Notes: generated by a model from the sequence alone, not told the origin. A stretch of DNA of 64,000 nucleotides from Herbaspirillum sp. AP02 (GCF_015767275.1 NZ_JADWMY010000004.1:248001-312000), one strand, 5' to 3'; numbered from the stretch's first letter, positions 49,935 to 58,470 are shown. Translations and numbers: made by a program.

Positions 49935-51233
49935 ATGTCCTTGCGGCTGTCCGCTCCCTCCTTTCCTGCGCCCATGAGCAACGTCCTCAACTACCTGATC
50001 ACTGCCCGCCGCTGCGAAGTGGAAGAACTGCAACGCCTCGCCCGCACCTGCCAGCTGGTGCTGACGGTGGGCAAACTGATCCACTGCCTGCAGCAGGAAC
50101 GCGGCATTTCCAATATCTACCTGGGCTCGCGCGGTGAGCGTGATGCCCTGGTGTGGCGCGAGCGCGTGGCCGCCAGCGAGGCGGCGCAACAGGAGTTTGC
50201 CTCCTGGCTGGAGGCCACCGAACATGACAACGCGCTTTCCAACGGCGCCCGCCTCTATACCCGCATCGCCTTCGCCTTGCACGCCCTGGACGGCCTGCCG
50301 CGCCTGCGCGCCGACGTGGCGGCCCTGGCCTGTTCACCGGCAGCGAGCTACGAGCGCTTCAAGACGCTGGTGGGGGCGCTGCTGGCGCTGGTGTTCGAAG
50401 CCGCCGACGTCGCCGTGGATCCGCAGATCTCGCGCCTGCTGGTGGCGCTGTTCAACCTGATGCAAGGCAAGGAATTCGCCGGCCGCGAGCGCGCCGGAGG
50501 CGCCGCGGCCTTTGCCATGGGCAAGATCACGCGCGAACAGGAACAAAGCATCGAATACCAGATCGAGATGCAGGAGCAGGCGCTGCGCCGTTTCGAGTCC
50601 TTCGCCGAGGGTTTCCGCAACGAGTGGACGGCGATGCAGGCCACGCTGCCGCTGGCCGAGCTGGAGCGACTGCGCCGCAAGCTGCTGACCTCGCACGAGC
50701 GGCCGCTGGATTCCGATATGGCCGATGCATGGTACCAGTGCTGCTCCACCCGCATCGATGGCCTGCATCAGGTCGAGATTCACCTGGCGCAATACGTGCA
50801 GGCGCAATGCCGCGCCAAGATCATCGAACTGCAGAAGGAGCTGGACGATCAGGGCCAGTGGTTCAGCCAGGAAGAGGCGCTCGATCCGCTGGCCCCCCTG
50901 GCGACCTTCTCCTCCAGCCTGGATGGCGGGCACCTGAGCGGCGGCCCCATGGATGCCGGGGTCGGGCCGCACCTGACACAATCCATCGTCGATCTGCTGC
51001 GGGCGCAGTCCGAACGGCTGCAGAACCTGACCCAGGAGCTGGCTACCGTGCGCGAGAGCCTGGAAGAGCGCAAGCTCATCGAGCGCGCCAAGGGCGTGCT
51101 GATGATGAAGCAGGGGCTCAATGAAGAAAACGCCTATCGCCTCCTGCGCAAGCATGCGATGAACCAGAACCGGCGCATCGCCGAAGTGGCCCAGGCCATC
51201 CTGTCGCTGACGGAAATCCTGCCGGACGCCTGA
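49935..51233 (+). CDS. nasR: Nitrate-responsive antiterminator with NIT and ANTAR domains (NasR-like)
   Basis: 432 residues from the ATG at 49935; ATG 49974 and TTG 49920 are alternatives without clear ribosome sites. The N-terminal NIT domain spans about 35-270: TCQLVLTVGKLIHCLQQERGISNIYLGSRG in its first helix bundle and FNLMQGKEFAGRERAGGAAAF, the nitrate-binding type sequence. The C-terminal ANTAR domain spans about 365-425 (RESLEERKLIERAKGVLMMKQGLNEENAYRLLRKHAMNQNRRIAEVAQAIL). When nitrate binds, NasR grips hexaloop hairpins in leader RNA and prevents termination. The only such leader seen here is at 27311-27356, before the nas operon 22 kb upstream. Confidence 0.92.
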   Translation: MSLRLSAPSFPAPMSNVLNYLITARRCEVEELQRLARTCQLVLTVGKLIHCLQQERGISNIYLGSRGERDALVWRERVAASEAAQQEFASWLEATEHDNALSNGARLYTRIAFALHALDGLPRLRADVAALACSPAASYERFKTLVGALLALVFEAADVAVDPQISRLLVALFNLMQGKEFAGRERAGGAAAFAMGKITREQEQSIEYQIEMQEQALRRFESFAEGFRNEWTAMQATLPLAELERLRRKLLTSHERPLDSDMADAWYQCCSTRIDGLHQVEIHLAQYVQAQCRAKIIELQKELDDQGQWFSQEEALDPLAPLATFSSSLDGGHLSGGPMDAGVGPHLTQSIVDLLRAQSERLQNLTQELATVRESLEERKLIERAKGVLMMKQGLNEENAYRLLRKHAMNQNRRIAEVAQAILSLTEILPDA

Positions 51234-51253
51234 GCCCGACGCCGGTCAGAGCG

Positions 51254-54200
51254 TCAGCAAGCGGCCGCCTGTGCGGTCTCTTCCATGACCAGTACACACT
51301 GCCCGGCGCGCACCGGGCTGCCGGGCTGCACGCGCACCTCGGCGACGATGCCGCCAGCGGGCGCGGCAATACTGATTTCCATCTTCATCGATTCGAGGAT
51401 CATCAACAGTTCACCCTGCTCCACCCGCTGCCCCGGACTGACCTTGACCTGCCACAGGTTGCCGGCAATCGGCGCATCCACCGCCAGTTGTCCGGGCTGC
51501 AGGGGCTGTCCCTGGTCAGTACTCGCAGCAGCGTCCTCGATGGCGAAGTCGGCCTGGCCACTGGCGATCCAGCGCTCACGCTCGGCGTCGAAGGCGGCCT
51601 GCTGGTGTCGACGGAAGGCCGCGATGCCCTCGGCCTCCTGCTCCAGGAAGTCCGCATAGTCGGCCAGGTTCAGGCTGGTCTCCTCGATCTGCAGATCGAA
51701 GCGGCCCAGCGGGAAGTCACGGCGTATCGTCTGCAACTCCTGGGCTGTCACCGGATAGAAGCGGATCTGATCGAAGAAGCGCAGCAGCCAGGGCTTGCCA
51801 CGGAAGGCGGCGACCTCGCGGTAACGATTCCACATCTGCAGGGTGCGACCGACGAACTGATAGCCACCCGGCCCTTCCATCCCGTAGATGCATAGATAGG
51901 CGCCGCCGATGCCGACCGAGTTCTCTGCGGTCCAGGTGCGGGCGGGGTTGTATTTGGTGGTGACCAAGCGATGGCGCGGGTCCAGCGGCGTGGCCACCGG
52001 CGCGCCGAGGTAGACATCGCCCAGGCCCATGACCAGGTAGCTGGCGTCGAAGACGGTTTCGCGCACCGCCCCGATGTCCTTGAGGTCATTGATGCGACGG
52101 ATGAATTCCAGGTTGCTGGGACACCACGGCGCATCCTTGCGCACGGTGGTCATGTATTTCTCGATGGCCAACTGGCAGGCCGGATCGTCCCACGACAAGG
52201 GCAGATGCACGATACGCGACGGGACTGCCAGGTTTTGGCGGACGCAGACGGCATCCCATAATCCTGCGATGGTATCGAGCAAGCGCTGCAGCGGCAGCGC
52301 TTCGGGCTGGTAGTGCAGCTGCAGGGAACGGATGCCGGGGGTGAGGTCGATCACGCCGGGCAGCGCCTGCTCCTCCAGGGCCGCGATGAGCGCATGGACG
52401 CGGAAGCGCAGCACCAGGTCCAGCTGCGGGCTGCCGACCTCCAACAGCAGATTGGTGTCACCCGACAGCCGTGCCACCAGACGCCGGTCATCGCGCCCAA
52501 GGTCGAGCACGATGGGGGACGACAACGCAGCCGGTGCCCAGTCAATGGCCGTCGGTGCCAGGCTGTCGACGGCCTGCTGACCGGCCAATGCGATACGACG
52601 CGCGGTGCTCACCTCCACCGGGACGAAGCGTAACCTGTCGCCGGCCTTGAGCTGGCCGAGTTGCCACAGGTCGGCCTCGATCACGGTGACCGGGCAAACG
52701 AAACCGCCCAGGCTGGGCCCGTCCGGACCAAGGATGACCGGCATGTCGCCGGTGAAATCCACCGCGCCCACGGCATAGGGATTGTCGTGGATGTTGGAAG
52801 GATGCAGCCCGGCCTCGCCGCCGCTGTCACGAACCCATTCCGGCGTTGGGCCGATCAGGCGCACGCCGGTGCGGCTGGAATTGAAATGCACTTCCCACTC
52901 GGTGGCAAAGAAGGTATCGATGTAGGCTGGCGTGAAATATTCCGGAGCGCCATGGGGACCATAGATCACCCGCAGATGACGTACCTCAGCGAGCGCCGGA
53001 TACAAGCCCTGCGGGAGTACCTGCCCGGCCTCCGAATCCGTGCATGGCGCCAGGTGCAGGATGTCGCCCGTGGCCAGCGCCCGTCCGCCGTGGCCGCCGA
53101 ACTGACCCAGCGTGAAGGTACTGCGGCTACCCAGGTAGGCCGGCAGCTGCACCCCGCCCCGCACGGCCAGATAGCTGCGTGCACCGGTACCGCTGATGAC
53201 TCCCAGCTTGAGCGTGCTGCCGGCGGCGATGGACAGGGTCGTGTCCATCGCCTGCGCCACGCCGTCGATCTGCAGCGCAATACGGGCGCCGGTCACGGCG
53301 ATCACGGCGGCGGTATTGAAGCGCAGTGTGGGCCCGCTCATCGTCATCTCCAGCGCCGCCGCATCGGAGGCGTTACCCAGCAGGCGATTGGCCAGCCGCA
53401 ATGCGCGATCATCCATCGGTCCCGAGGGCGGCACGCCGACGGCCCAGTAGCCGATGCGCCCGGGATAGTCCTGTACCGTGGTCTGGGTTCCAGGTGCCAG
53501 CACTTCCACCGTGTCGGCCCGATAGACCAGCTGCTCCAGGCAGCGTGTCCACGGCTGGCCGCTGGCGAAGGGGACGTCGGCCAGGATCTGGCGCAGATAA
53601 TGCTGGTTGGTCTGCACCCCGTAGAGCCCGGTCTGTCCCAGCGCCGCATCCAGGGCTAGGCGCGCGGCATCGCGCGTGGGTTGCCAGCTGATCAGCTTGG
53701 CGATCATGGGATCGAAATAAGGCGCGATTTCGCAGCCGGCCTCGACCCAGGTATCGATGCGCAGGGCGCGGCCGTCGGTGGGCGGGAACGCCACTGCCGT
53801 CAGCAGGCCCGGGCAAGGCTGGAACTGGCGGCCCGGATCTTCCGCATACAGGCGGGCCTGGATGGCATGACCGCTGGGCTGCAGGGTGGCGGCCAGTTGC
53901 GTCAGGGGCGGCAGGTCGCCGGCGGCCAGCTCGATCATCCAGCGCACCAGATCCACGCCCCATACCTGTTCGGTGACGCCATGCTCGACCTGCAGTCGGG
54001 TGTTCACTTCGAGGAAGTAGAACTGGCCGGCCTGGCTGTCGTAGACGAATTCCACGGTCCCGGCACTGCGATAGGACACCGCCCGCGCCAGCTTGATGGC
54101 GGCCGCGCACAGCGCTTCGGCCATGCCCTGCGGCAGGTTGGGGGCGGGTGTTTCTTCCAGCACCTTCTGGTTGCGTCGTTGCACGGAACAGTCGCGCACC

Positions 54201-54871
54201 CCCAGGGCGATCACCTCGCCACGACCGTCGCCGAAGACCTGCACTTCCAGATGGCGGGCACGTTCGATGTATTTCTCGATGAAGACGCCAGCGTCGCTGA
54301 AATTGTTCTGTCCGAGACGGCGCACCGACTCAAAAGCGTCGCCCAGTTCATCATCGCTGCGGCAGACGCGCATGCCGATGCCCCCACCCCCTGCAGTGCT
54401 CTTGAGCATGACCGGATAACCCACGCGGGCGGCCGCCTGGAGGGCGGTGTCCAGATTGTCCAGCAGGTCCGTGCCTTCCAGCATCGGTAGGCCCTGCTCG
54501 CGCGCCAGCGCACGGGCGGTGTGTTTCAGGCCGAAGATGCGCAGCTGTTGCGGGGTGGGACCGACGAAGGCAATCCCGGCGGCTTCGCAGGCTTCGGCAA
54601 AGGCGGCATTCTCGGACAGGAAGCCATAGCCGGGATGGATGGCCTGGGCACCGCTGTCGCGGGCGGCGGCCAGGATCTTGTCGACAGCCAGATAGGTCTG
54701 CGCTGCCGCGCCTTCGCCCAGGGAAATGGCGTGGTCGGCCTGCAATACGTGCAGGCTGCCGATATCGGATTCCGAATAGACGCACACTCCGGTGACGTCA
54801 AGCGCGCGCAAGGTACGCAGGATGCGGCAGGCAATGGCGCCGCGATTGGCGATGAGCAGATGATCGAACAT
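51254..54871 (-). CDS. Biotin-dependent guanidine/urea carboxylase
   Basis: 1205 residues, the full length of bacterial urea carboxylase. Order: biotin carboxylase with ATP-grasp (MFDHLLIANRGAIACRI; KSTAGGGGIGMRVC near 155-170; FYFLEVNTRLQVEHGVTE near 285-302), carboxyltransferase AHS2 part (VQDYPGRIGYWAVGVPPSGPMDDRAL, from about 465), AHS1 part (about 800-1060), and a biotinyl domain with Lys1163 in ESMKM. Enzymes of this family linked to guanidine-I riboswitches and two DUF1989 subunits were shown to be guanidine carboxylases. The operon here starts with such a riboswitch, so guanidine is the likelier substrate. No allophanate hydrolase gene follows; the operon ends against nasR. Confidence 0.93.
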   Translation of the reverse strand: MFDHLLIANRGAIACRILRTLRALDVTGVCVYSESDIGSLHVLQADHAISLGEGAAAQTYLAVDKILAAARDSGAQAIHPGYGFLSENAAFAEACEAAGIAFVGPTPQQLRIFGLKHTARALAREQGLPMLEGTDLLDNLDTALQAAARVGYPVMLKSTAGGGGIGMRVCRSDDELGDAFESVRRLGQNNFSDAGVFIEKYIERARHLEVQVFGDGRGEVIALGVRDCSVQRRNQKVLEETPAPNLPQGMAEALCAAAIKLARAVSYRSAGTVEFVYDSQAGQFYFLEVNTRLQVEHGVTEQVWGVDLVRWMIELAAGDLPPLTQLAATLQPSGHAIQARLYAEDPGRQFQPCPGLLTAVAFPPTDGRALRIDTWVEAGCEIAPYFDPMIAKLISWQPTRDAARLALDAALGQTGLYGVQTNQHYLRQILADVPFASGQPWTRCLEQLVYRADTVEVLAPGTQTTVQDYPGRIGYWAVGVPPSGPMDDRALRLANRLLGNASDAAALEMTMSGPTLRFNTAAVIAVTGARIALQIDGVAQAMDTTLSIAAGSTLKLGVISGTGARSYLAVRGGVQLPAYLGSRSTFTLGQFGGHGGRALATGDILHLAPCTDSEAGQVLPQGLYPALAEVRHLRVIYGPHGAPEYFTPAYIDTFFATEWEVHFNSSRTGVRLIGPTPEWVRDSGGEAGLHPSNIHDNPYAVGAVDFTGDMPVILGPDGPSLGGFVCPVTVIEADLWQLGQLKAGDRLRFVPVEVSTARRIALAGQQAVDSLAPTAIDWAPAALSSPIVLDLGRDDRRLVARLSGDTNLLLEVGSPQLDLVLRFRVHALIAALEEQALPGVIDLTPGIRSLQLHYQPEALPLQRLLDTIAGLWDAVCVRQNLAVPSRIVHLPLSWDDPACQLAIEKYMTTVRKDAPWCPSNLEFIRRINDLKDIGAVRETVFDASYLVMGLGDVYLGAPVATPLDPRHRLVTTKYNPARTWTAENSVGIGGAYLCIYGMEGPGGYQFVGRTLQMWNRYREVAAFRGKPWLLRFFDQIRFYPVTAQELQTIRRDFPLGRFDLQIEETSLNLADYADFLEQEAEGIAAFRRHQQAAFDAERERWIASGQADFAIEDAAASTDQGQPLQPGQLAVDAPIAGNLWQVKVSPGQRVEQGELLMILESMKMEISIAAPAGGIVAEVRVQPGSPVRAGQCVLVMEETAQAAAC

Positions 54872-54917
54872 TCAGGTGGCCTTGAAATCCGGGTCGTCCC
54901 GTGAATCGAAAAACCGG

Positions 54918-54954
54918 CTCGCGGTCGTCCGCGAGGGGTGCAGGTCGGCCTGCA
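54918..54954 (-). other. Twin GC hairpins in the gap before the carboxylase gene
   Basis: Two perfect adjacent hairpins: CTCGCGG-TCGT-CCGCGAG (54918-54935) and TGCAGG-TCGG-CCTGCA (54939-54954). They occupy the 101-nt gap between the DUF1989 gene and the carboxylase and have no U-tract. They may mark an RNA-processing or stability boundary that tunes the carboxylase level. Confidence 0.5.
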
Positions 54955-54972
54955 AAGGACGTGGCGCGAGGA

Positions 54973-55608
54973 TCAGTCCCAGACCAGCACTTCGGCTGCG
55001 GTCGGATTCCAGCCATTGCAGGGATTGTTCAACTGCGGGCAGTTGGAAATGAGCACGATCAGGTCTTGCGCGGCCAGCAGTTCCACGTACTTGCCGGGGG
55101 CCGAGATGCCGTCCTCGAAGGTCAGCCCACCCTCGGGGGTGACGGGGACGTTCATGAAGAAATTGATGTTGGCGCCAATGTCGCGCTTGTTCAATCGGCC
55201 ATCATGCAGACAGGCGCACAGGAAGTTATCGCGGCAGCTGTGCATATAGCGCTTTTCCAGTGCATAGCGCACGGTATTGCTCTCCTGGGCACAGGCGCCC
55301 CCGAGGGTGTCGTGACAGCCACAGGTATCGGCCACGATGGTGGCCAGCGGACGCCCCAGATTGGAATACAGCACGCTGCCGGCCCCCAGATAGGCACGCT
55401 GCTGGCGGCGCAGGGTACGCTGCGGATCGTAGCGTTCGCGTGGATTGGCGGCGCTGTAGAACAAGGTGTCGATGGCCTGGTTGCCTTCCAGGTCGAGCAG
55501 GCGCAGGGTCTGGCCGGCCCTGAGGTTGAACAGGTAGGGTTCGCCGGCCGGGATCACGTGGCGGAACACCGCTTGCTCGGGCGCGAGCTGGCTTTCGATG
55601 ATGTGCAT
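54973..55608 (-). CDS. DUF1989 protein of the guanidine operon (carboxyguanidine deiminase subunit, UAAP-type)
   Basis: 211 residues. Residues shared with the family: His99-Asp100 (CGCHDTL), Cys106 (GGACAQ), Cys125/Asp127/Asn128 (HSCRDNFL) and Cys190 in NCPQLNNPCNGWNPT. The NNPCNG-NPT ending is the mark of one of the two urea-amidolyase-associated proteins. In the characterised pathway a two-subunit DUF1989 enzyme removes ammonia from carboxyguanidine to give allophanate. This is the subunit with the full Cys/His set. It starts 15 nt after the partner gene and precedes the carboxylase. Confidence 0.88.
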   Translation of the reverse strand: MHIIESQLAPEQAVFRHVIPAGEPYLFNLRAGQTLRLLDLEGNQAIDTLFYSAANPRERYDPQRTLRRQQRAYLGAGSVLYSNLGRPLATIVADTCGCHDTLGGACAQESNTVRYALEKRYMHSCRDNFLCACLHDGRLNKRDIGANINFFMNVPVTPEGGLTFEDGISAPGKYVELLAAQDLIVLISNCPQLNNPCNGWNPTAAEVLVWD

Positions 55609-55623
55609 GGAATCCTCCAGGTC

Positions 55624-56355
55624 TTAGAGATAGAAGCGTTCGGTATTGTGGAAGGCGCGCTCGTTCTCCGGACGAGAGCGGCGGCAGCCGCTGGTGCCGT
55701 CGTCGCCCTGCGCCTGCGTCCATTGCAGTTGCACCGGACGCGGTGCGTAGCGGGGATCGGGGTCCATCGGATGTTGCAGGGCGGTCAGGATGATCAGGGT
55801 GTCCATCGGCGCGGCCAGTTCGATGGCGTCGCCGGCCCGGGAGTTGCCCGGCACGAAGGCCAGGCCGCCTTCGGCATCCACGCTCACGCGCGAAAACAGG
55901 TTCACCACCATCAGCAGGTCTTGCAGGTCGAGGTTCCATTTCCCCATTTCGACCAGCAGGTTATCGACGCCATTGCGATAAAAGCCGTTGCGCAATTCCT
56001 GATAACGGCCCTGACCATATTTCTCGCGCACTTCCTCGGCATTGAGTACACCGCCGAAACTGTCATGCCAGCCGCAGGTGTCCTCGGTGATAGCGGCCAG
56101 CACGCGGCCCATGTCGGAATACAGGCAGTGGCCGGCACGCAGCCGCGCGGTATGCTGGCCTTTCAGGGTATCGGGCAGGTTCAGACGCTCGCTGGGCTGG
56201 TGGGCGTTGAGCATCATCATGCTGACGTTGGCCCCGCCTTCGATGTCGGTGATGCGCAGCGACTGGCCGCGCTTGAGGATGAAGGAAGTATGGCCTCCCC
56301 CCGGTAGCCGTTCTTCGTAGAGACTGGCCTGGATGGCCAAGGGATTCGTGCTCAT
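55624..56355 (-). CDS. DUF1989 protein of the guanidine operon (partner subunit lacking the Cys set)
   Basis: 243 residues. It keeps His97-Asp98 (CGWHDSF) and Asp131-Asn132 (NGVDNLL). Leu104 and Val130-region residues replace the Cys found in its partner, and there is no CPQ motif (ALQHPMDPDPRY instead). The long insertion VLNAEEVREKYGQGRYQELRNGFY is typical of the UAAP1-type. A hetero-oligomer with the 54973-55608 product is the expected carboxyguanidine deiminase. It begins one base after the stop of the ATPase gene upstream. Confidence 0.87.
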   Translation of the reverse strand: MSTNPLAIQASLYEERLPGGGHTSFILKRGQSLRITDIEGGANVSMMMLNAHQPSERLNLPDTLKGQHTARLRAGHCLYSDMGRVLAAITEDTCGWHDSFGGVLNAEEVREKYGQGRYQELRNGFYRNGVDNLLVEMGKWNLDLQDLLMVVNLFSRVSVDAEGGLAFVPGNSRAGDAIELAAPMDTLIILTALQHPMDPDPRYAPRPVQLQWTQAQGDDGTSGCRRSRPENERAFHNTERFYL

Positions 56356-56356
56356 G

Positions 56357-57133
56357 TCAGATTTCCTTTGCAGAGAGAAGACCGGTCAGCTTGCCGGCCT
56401 GTTCACGGGCTCGCGCCTCGTTGAGGGCGATGTCATAGGTGATGTGGGCGCCATAGGCTTGCGGGTATTGCGGGTCAACGCGTACCTTGTCGAATACCAG
56501 CAGGCGGGTACCCAGGCTGAACCCTTCGGAAAGGTCATGCGTGACCATGAAGACGGTCAGGCCGCTGTCGCGCCATAGATCGAGCAACAGCGTATGCATT
56601 TCCTTGCGGATGCCGGGATCGAGCGCGCCGAAGGGTTCGTCCAGCAATAGCACGCGTGGGCGCGCAATGAGGGCCTGCGCGATGGCCAGACGCTGCTGCA
56701 TGCCGCCCGAGAGACTGGCGGGATACAACTGCAGTGCATGGCCCAGCCCAACCCGGTGCAGCAGCTGCGCTGCGGCGTCACGCGCCCGGCGCCTGGATCC
56801 GCCAAACAGGCGGCCGAACAGCGGTGCGCGGGGCAACTCCAGGCCGATGACCACGTTGTCCAGCACGCTGAGGTGCGGAAACACCGAATAGCGCTGGAAC
56901 ACCACGCCGCGCGTGGCATCGGGTTCGGCCGGGAAGGGCTGGCCCTGCAACAGCAACTGCCCCTTGCTGGGCCGCTCCTGACCCAGCAGCAGGCGCAGGA
57001 AGGTGGACTTGCCGCAACCGGAGGCCCCCACCAGGGTACAGAACTGGCCCTCCTCCACCCGCAGATTCAGCCGTTCCAGCACCACGTTGGCGCCATATTG
57101 TTGCCAGACGTTGCGAATCTCGATATAGCTCAT
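56357..57133 (-). CDS. ABC transporter ATPase of the guanidine operon (nitrate/sulfonate/taurine type)
   Basis: 258 residues. Walker A GASGCGKST near 37, signature [16 protein letters not shown] near 140, Walker B VLLLDEPFGALDPGIRKEM near 162 and switch VTHDLSEGFSLGTR. It is of the SsuB/TauB/NrtD group. It overlaps the permease stop by 4 nt. It should energise uptake of guanidine with the permease next to it and the binding protein encoded divergently at 59064. Confidence 0.93.
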   Translation of the reverse strand: MSYIEIRNVWQQYGANVVLERLNLRVEEGQFCTLVGASGCGKSTFLRLLLGQERPSKGQLLLQGQPFPAEPDATRGVVFQRYSVFPHLSVLDNVVIGLELPRAPLFGRLFGGSRRRARDAAAQLLHRVGLGHALQLYPASLSGGMQQRLAIAQALIARPRVLLLDEPFGALDPGIRKEMHTLLLDLWRDSGLTVFMVTHDLSEGFSLGTRLLVFDKVRVDPQYPQAYGAHITYDIALNEARAREQAGKLTGLLSAKEI

Positions 57134-57945
57134 GCGCGACCTCCTTCGGCCCAGGGGAAGAAGCGGCGGTGCACCGCGCGCAGCAGCCAGTCCATCAACC
57201 AGGCCAGCAAGGTGATCCAGACCACATAGGGCAGGATGATGTCCATGGCGAGATAGCGACGCACCAGGAAGATCCGGTAACCCAGACCGGCGGTGGCGGA
57301 GATCGCTTCAGCCGAGATCAGGAACAGCCAGGCCGACCCCAGCGACAGCCGCAGCGACACCAGCAGGCGCGCCAGCATCTGCGGCAGTGCCACGCGCAGC
57401 ACCAGGGTCCAGCTATTGGCGCCCAGCGTCTGGGCCTTGATCAGCAATTCGGGTGGAATGGCGCGCCCGGTGTGCTCCAGGTCCCGTGCCAGCAAGGGCG
57501 TGACACCGATCACGATGAGCATGACCTTGGACAATTCATCCAGCCCCAGCACGATGAACAGGATCGGCAGGATGGCCAGGGGCGGCACCATCGAGATCAC
57601 CGTCAACAGCGGTGACAGGCCGGCCCGCAAGACCGGGAAAACACCGTTGGCGATACCCATCACCAACCCGATCAGCGCAGCGATGCCCAGACCGATGAAG
57701 ACCCGCTGCAGGCTGGCCAGGGTGTCGACCCAGAACAGGTAGTCACCGGTGCGCGGATCTTCCATGAAAGCCATATGCCGGATGGCGTCGACCATCTGCG
57801 CGGCACTGGGCAAGAGCTTGTCGCTGGGATTGTCGGCCAGGCGCGCGGCCGAGCCGAAGGCGTACAGCAGCACCAGGATGAGCAAGGGCAGCAGTGTGAG
57901 CAGCCACTGCCCGGCGCGGCCGGGCTGACGGTTCAGGAAACGCAT
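57130..57945 (-). CDS. ABC transporter permease of the guanidine operon
   Basis: 271 residues from the ATG at 57945, with GGGAGG 6-7 nt upstream; the frame is open 41 codons further into the leader. Six membrane helices, SsuC/TauC family. The cytoplasmic loop reads AQTLGANSWTLVLRVALPQMLARLLVSLRLSLGSAWLFLISAE. It is the first substantial gene after the guanidine-I riboswitch, so the importer and the enzymes are switched together by the ligand. Confidence 0.93.
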   Translation of the reverse strand: MRFLNRQPGRAGQWLLTLLPLLILVLLYAFGSAARLADNPSDKLLPSAAQMVDAIRHMAFMEDPRTGDYLFWVDTLASLQRVFIGLGIAALIGLVMGIANGVFPVLRAGLSPLLTVISMVPPLAILPILFIVLGLDELSKVMLIVIGVTPLLARDLEHTGRAIPPELLIKAQTLGANSWTLVLRVALPQMLARLLVSLRLSLGSAWLFLISAEAISATAGLGYRIFLVRRYLAMDIILPYVVWITLLAWLMDWLLRAVHRRFFPWAEGGRA

Positions 57946-58042
57946 GGCGCGCCTCCCTGAGGCAGAAAGGAATGCAGCGAAGACGCTGAATGGTGAGGCC
58001 TGGGGACGCGAACAGCGATCACGGGAAACTCCGGTCGGGGTT

Positions 58043-58096
58043 GAACAAAAGCAGGAGCAGCGCGGCACCTGAGGTGCAACTCTCTCCCGGGCTTTT
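58043..58096 (-). terminator. Probable expression-platform terminator of the minus-strand riboswitch
   Basis: The aptamer's 3' arm (AAAAGCCCGGGAG) can pair instead with CTCC-GCTTTT about 35 nt downstream, around an inner GCACC/GGTGC hairpin. U-rich TTTTGTT follows. The pairing has a small bulge and is weaker than that of the sister riboswitch, but has the same logic: ligand binding frees the transcript. Confidence 0.6.
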
Positions 58097-58178
58097 GTCC
58101 CGCCGTGTAACCTCGACCGAGGTCGCCGGCTCTCGGACCAGTCATCTGCCTGCGGCAGACCGGAACCCTAGCCAGCTA
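58081..58178 (-). ncRNA. Guanidine-I (ykkC) riboswitch controlling the guanidine operon
   Basis: Reading the minus strand, the three invariant blocks appear in order: CTAGGGTTCCGG, CTGGTCCGAGAGC and ACGGCGGGACAAAAGCCCGG followed by GAGA. The P1b and P2 helices are easily drawn. It begins about 230 nt before the permease start and should turn on the transporter and carboxylase genes when guanidine accumulates. Confidence 0.96.
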
Positions 58179-58220
58179 TTTGAACTTCCTGGTGCAGCCG
58201 CTCAACGTTGCGAGATCAGA

Positions 58221-58280
58221 TTACAGATCCTGGATCATCGATGCGCTGCCCTGCGTTGCAGGGATTTCAGCAAATTCCAT
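58221..58280 (-). CDS. Very short ORF (19 aa) upstream of the guanidine riboswitch
   Basis: Encodes MEFAEIPATQGSASMIQDL. An ideal AGGAGG lies 7 nt before its ATG. A second overlapping 16-codon frame starts at 58285 (MVWNLLKSLQRRAAHR) and shares a base with the stop of the 61-aa ORF. The ribosome site overlaps the end of that ORF, suggesting coupling. It ends about 40 nt before the aptamer. It could be a leader peptide or chance; there is no homology to judge by. Confidence 0.3.
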   Translation of the reverse strand: MEFAEIPATQGSASMIQDL

Positions 58281-58284
58281 ACCA

Positions 58285-58470
58285 TCACCTCCTGCGCATG
58301 GCGTTCTGGCGGGGCTGCCACAGCAGCCTGACACCCAGCAGCAGGGCCTCGATCAACAGCAGCGAAGTATGCATGCGGCCACACAGCCGGGATGCCTCCA
58401 GGGCGTCGGCAGAAAAGGCGAAGGAAGTAATGGATGGTGCGGATGGTGCGGAGGGTGCGGTTCTGGACAT
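58285..58470 (-). CDS. Small hypothetical protein (61 aa) upstream of the guanidine riboswitch
   Basis: From the ATG at 58470 with AGGAG 6 nt upstream. It has an APSAPSAPS tandem made by a 9-bp repeat (58432-58458), one hydrophobic helix (SLLLIEALLLGVRLLW, about 36-51) and a basic tail (RQNAMRRR). It lies between a candidate minus-strand sigma-54 promoter (58597-58612) and the riboswitch, so it would be on the same transcript as the guanidine genes. Family unknown; whether it is translated is unproven. Confidence 0.4.
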   Translation of the reverse strand: MSRTAPSAPSAPSITSFAFSADALEASRLCGRMHTSLLLIEALLLGVRLLWQPRQNAMRRR

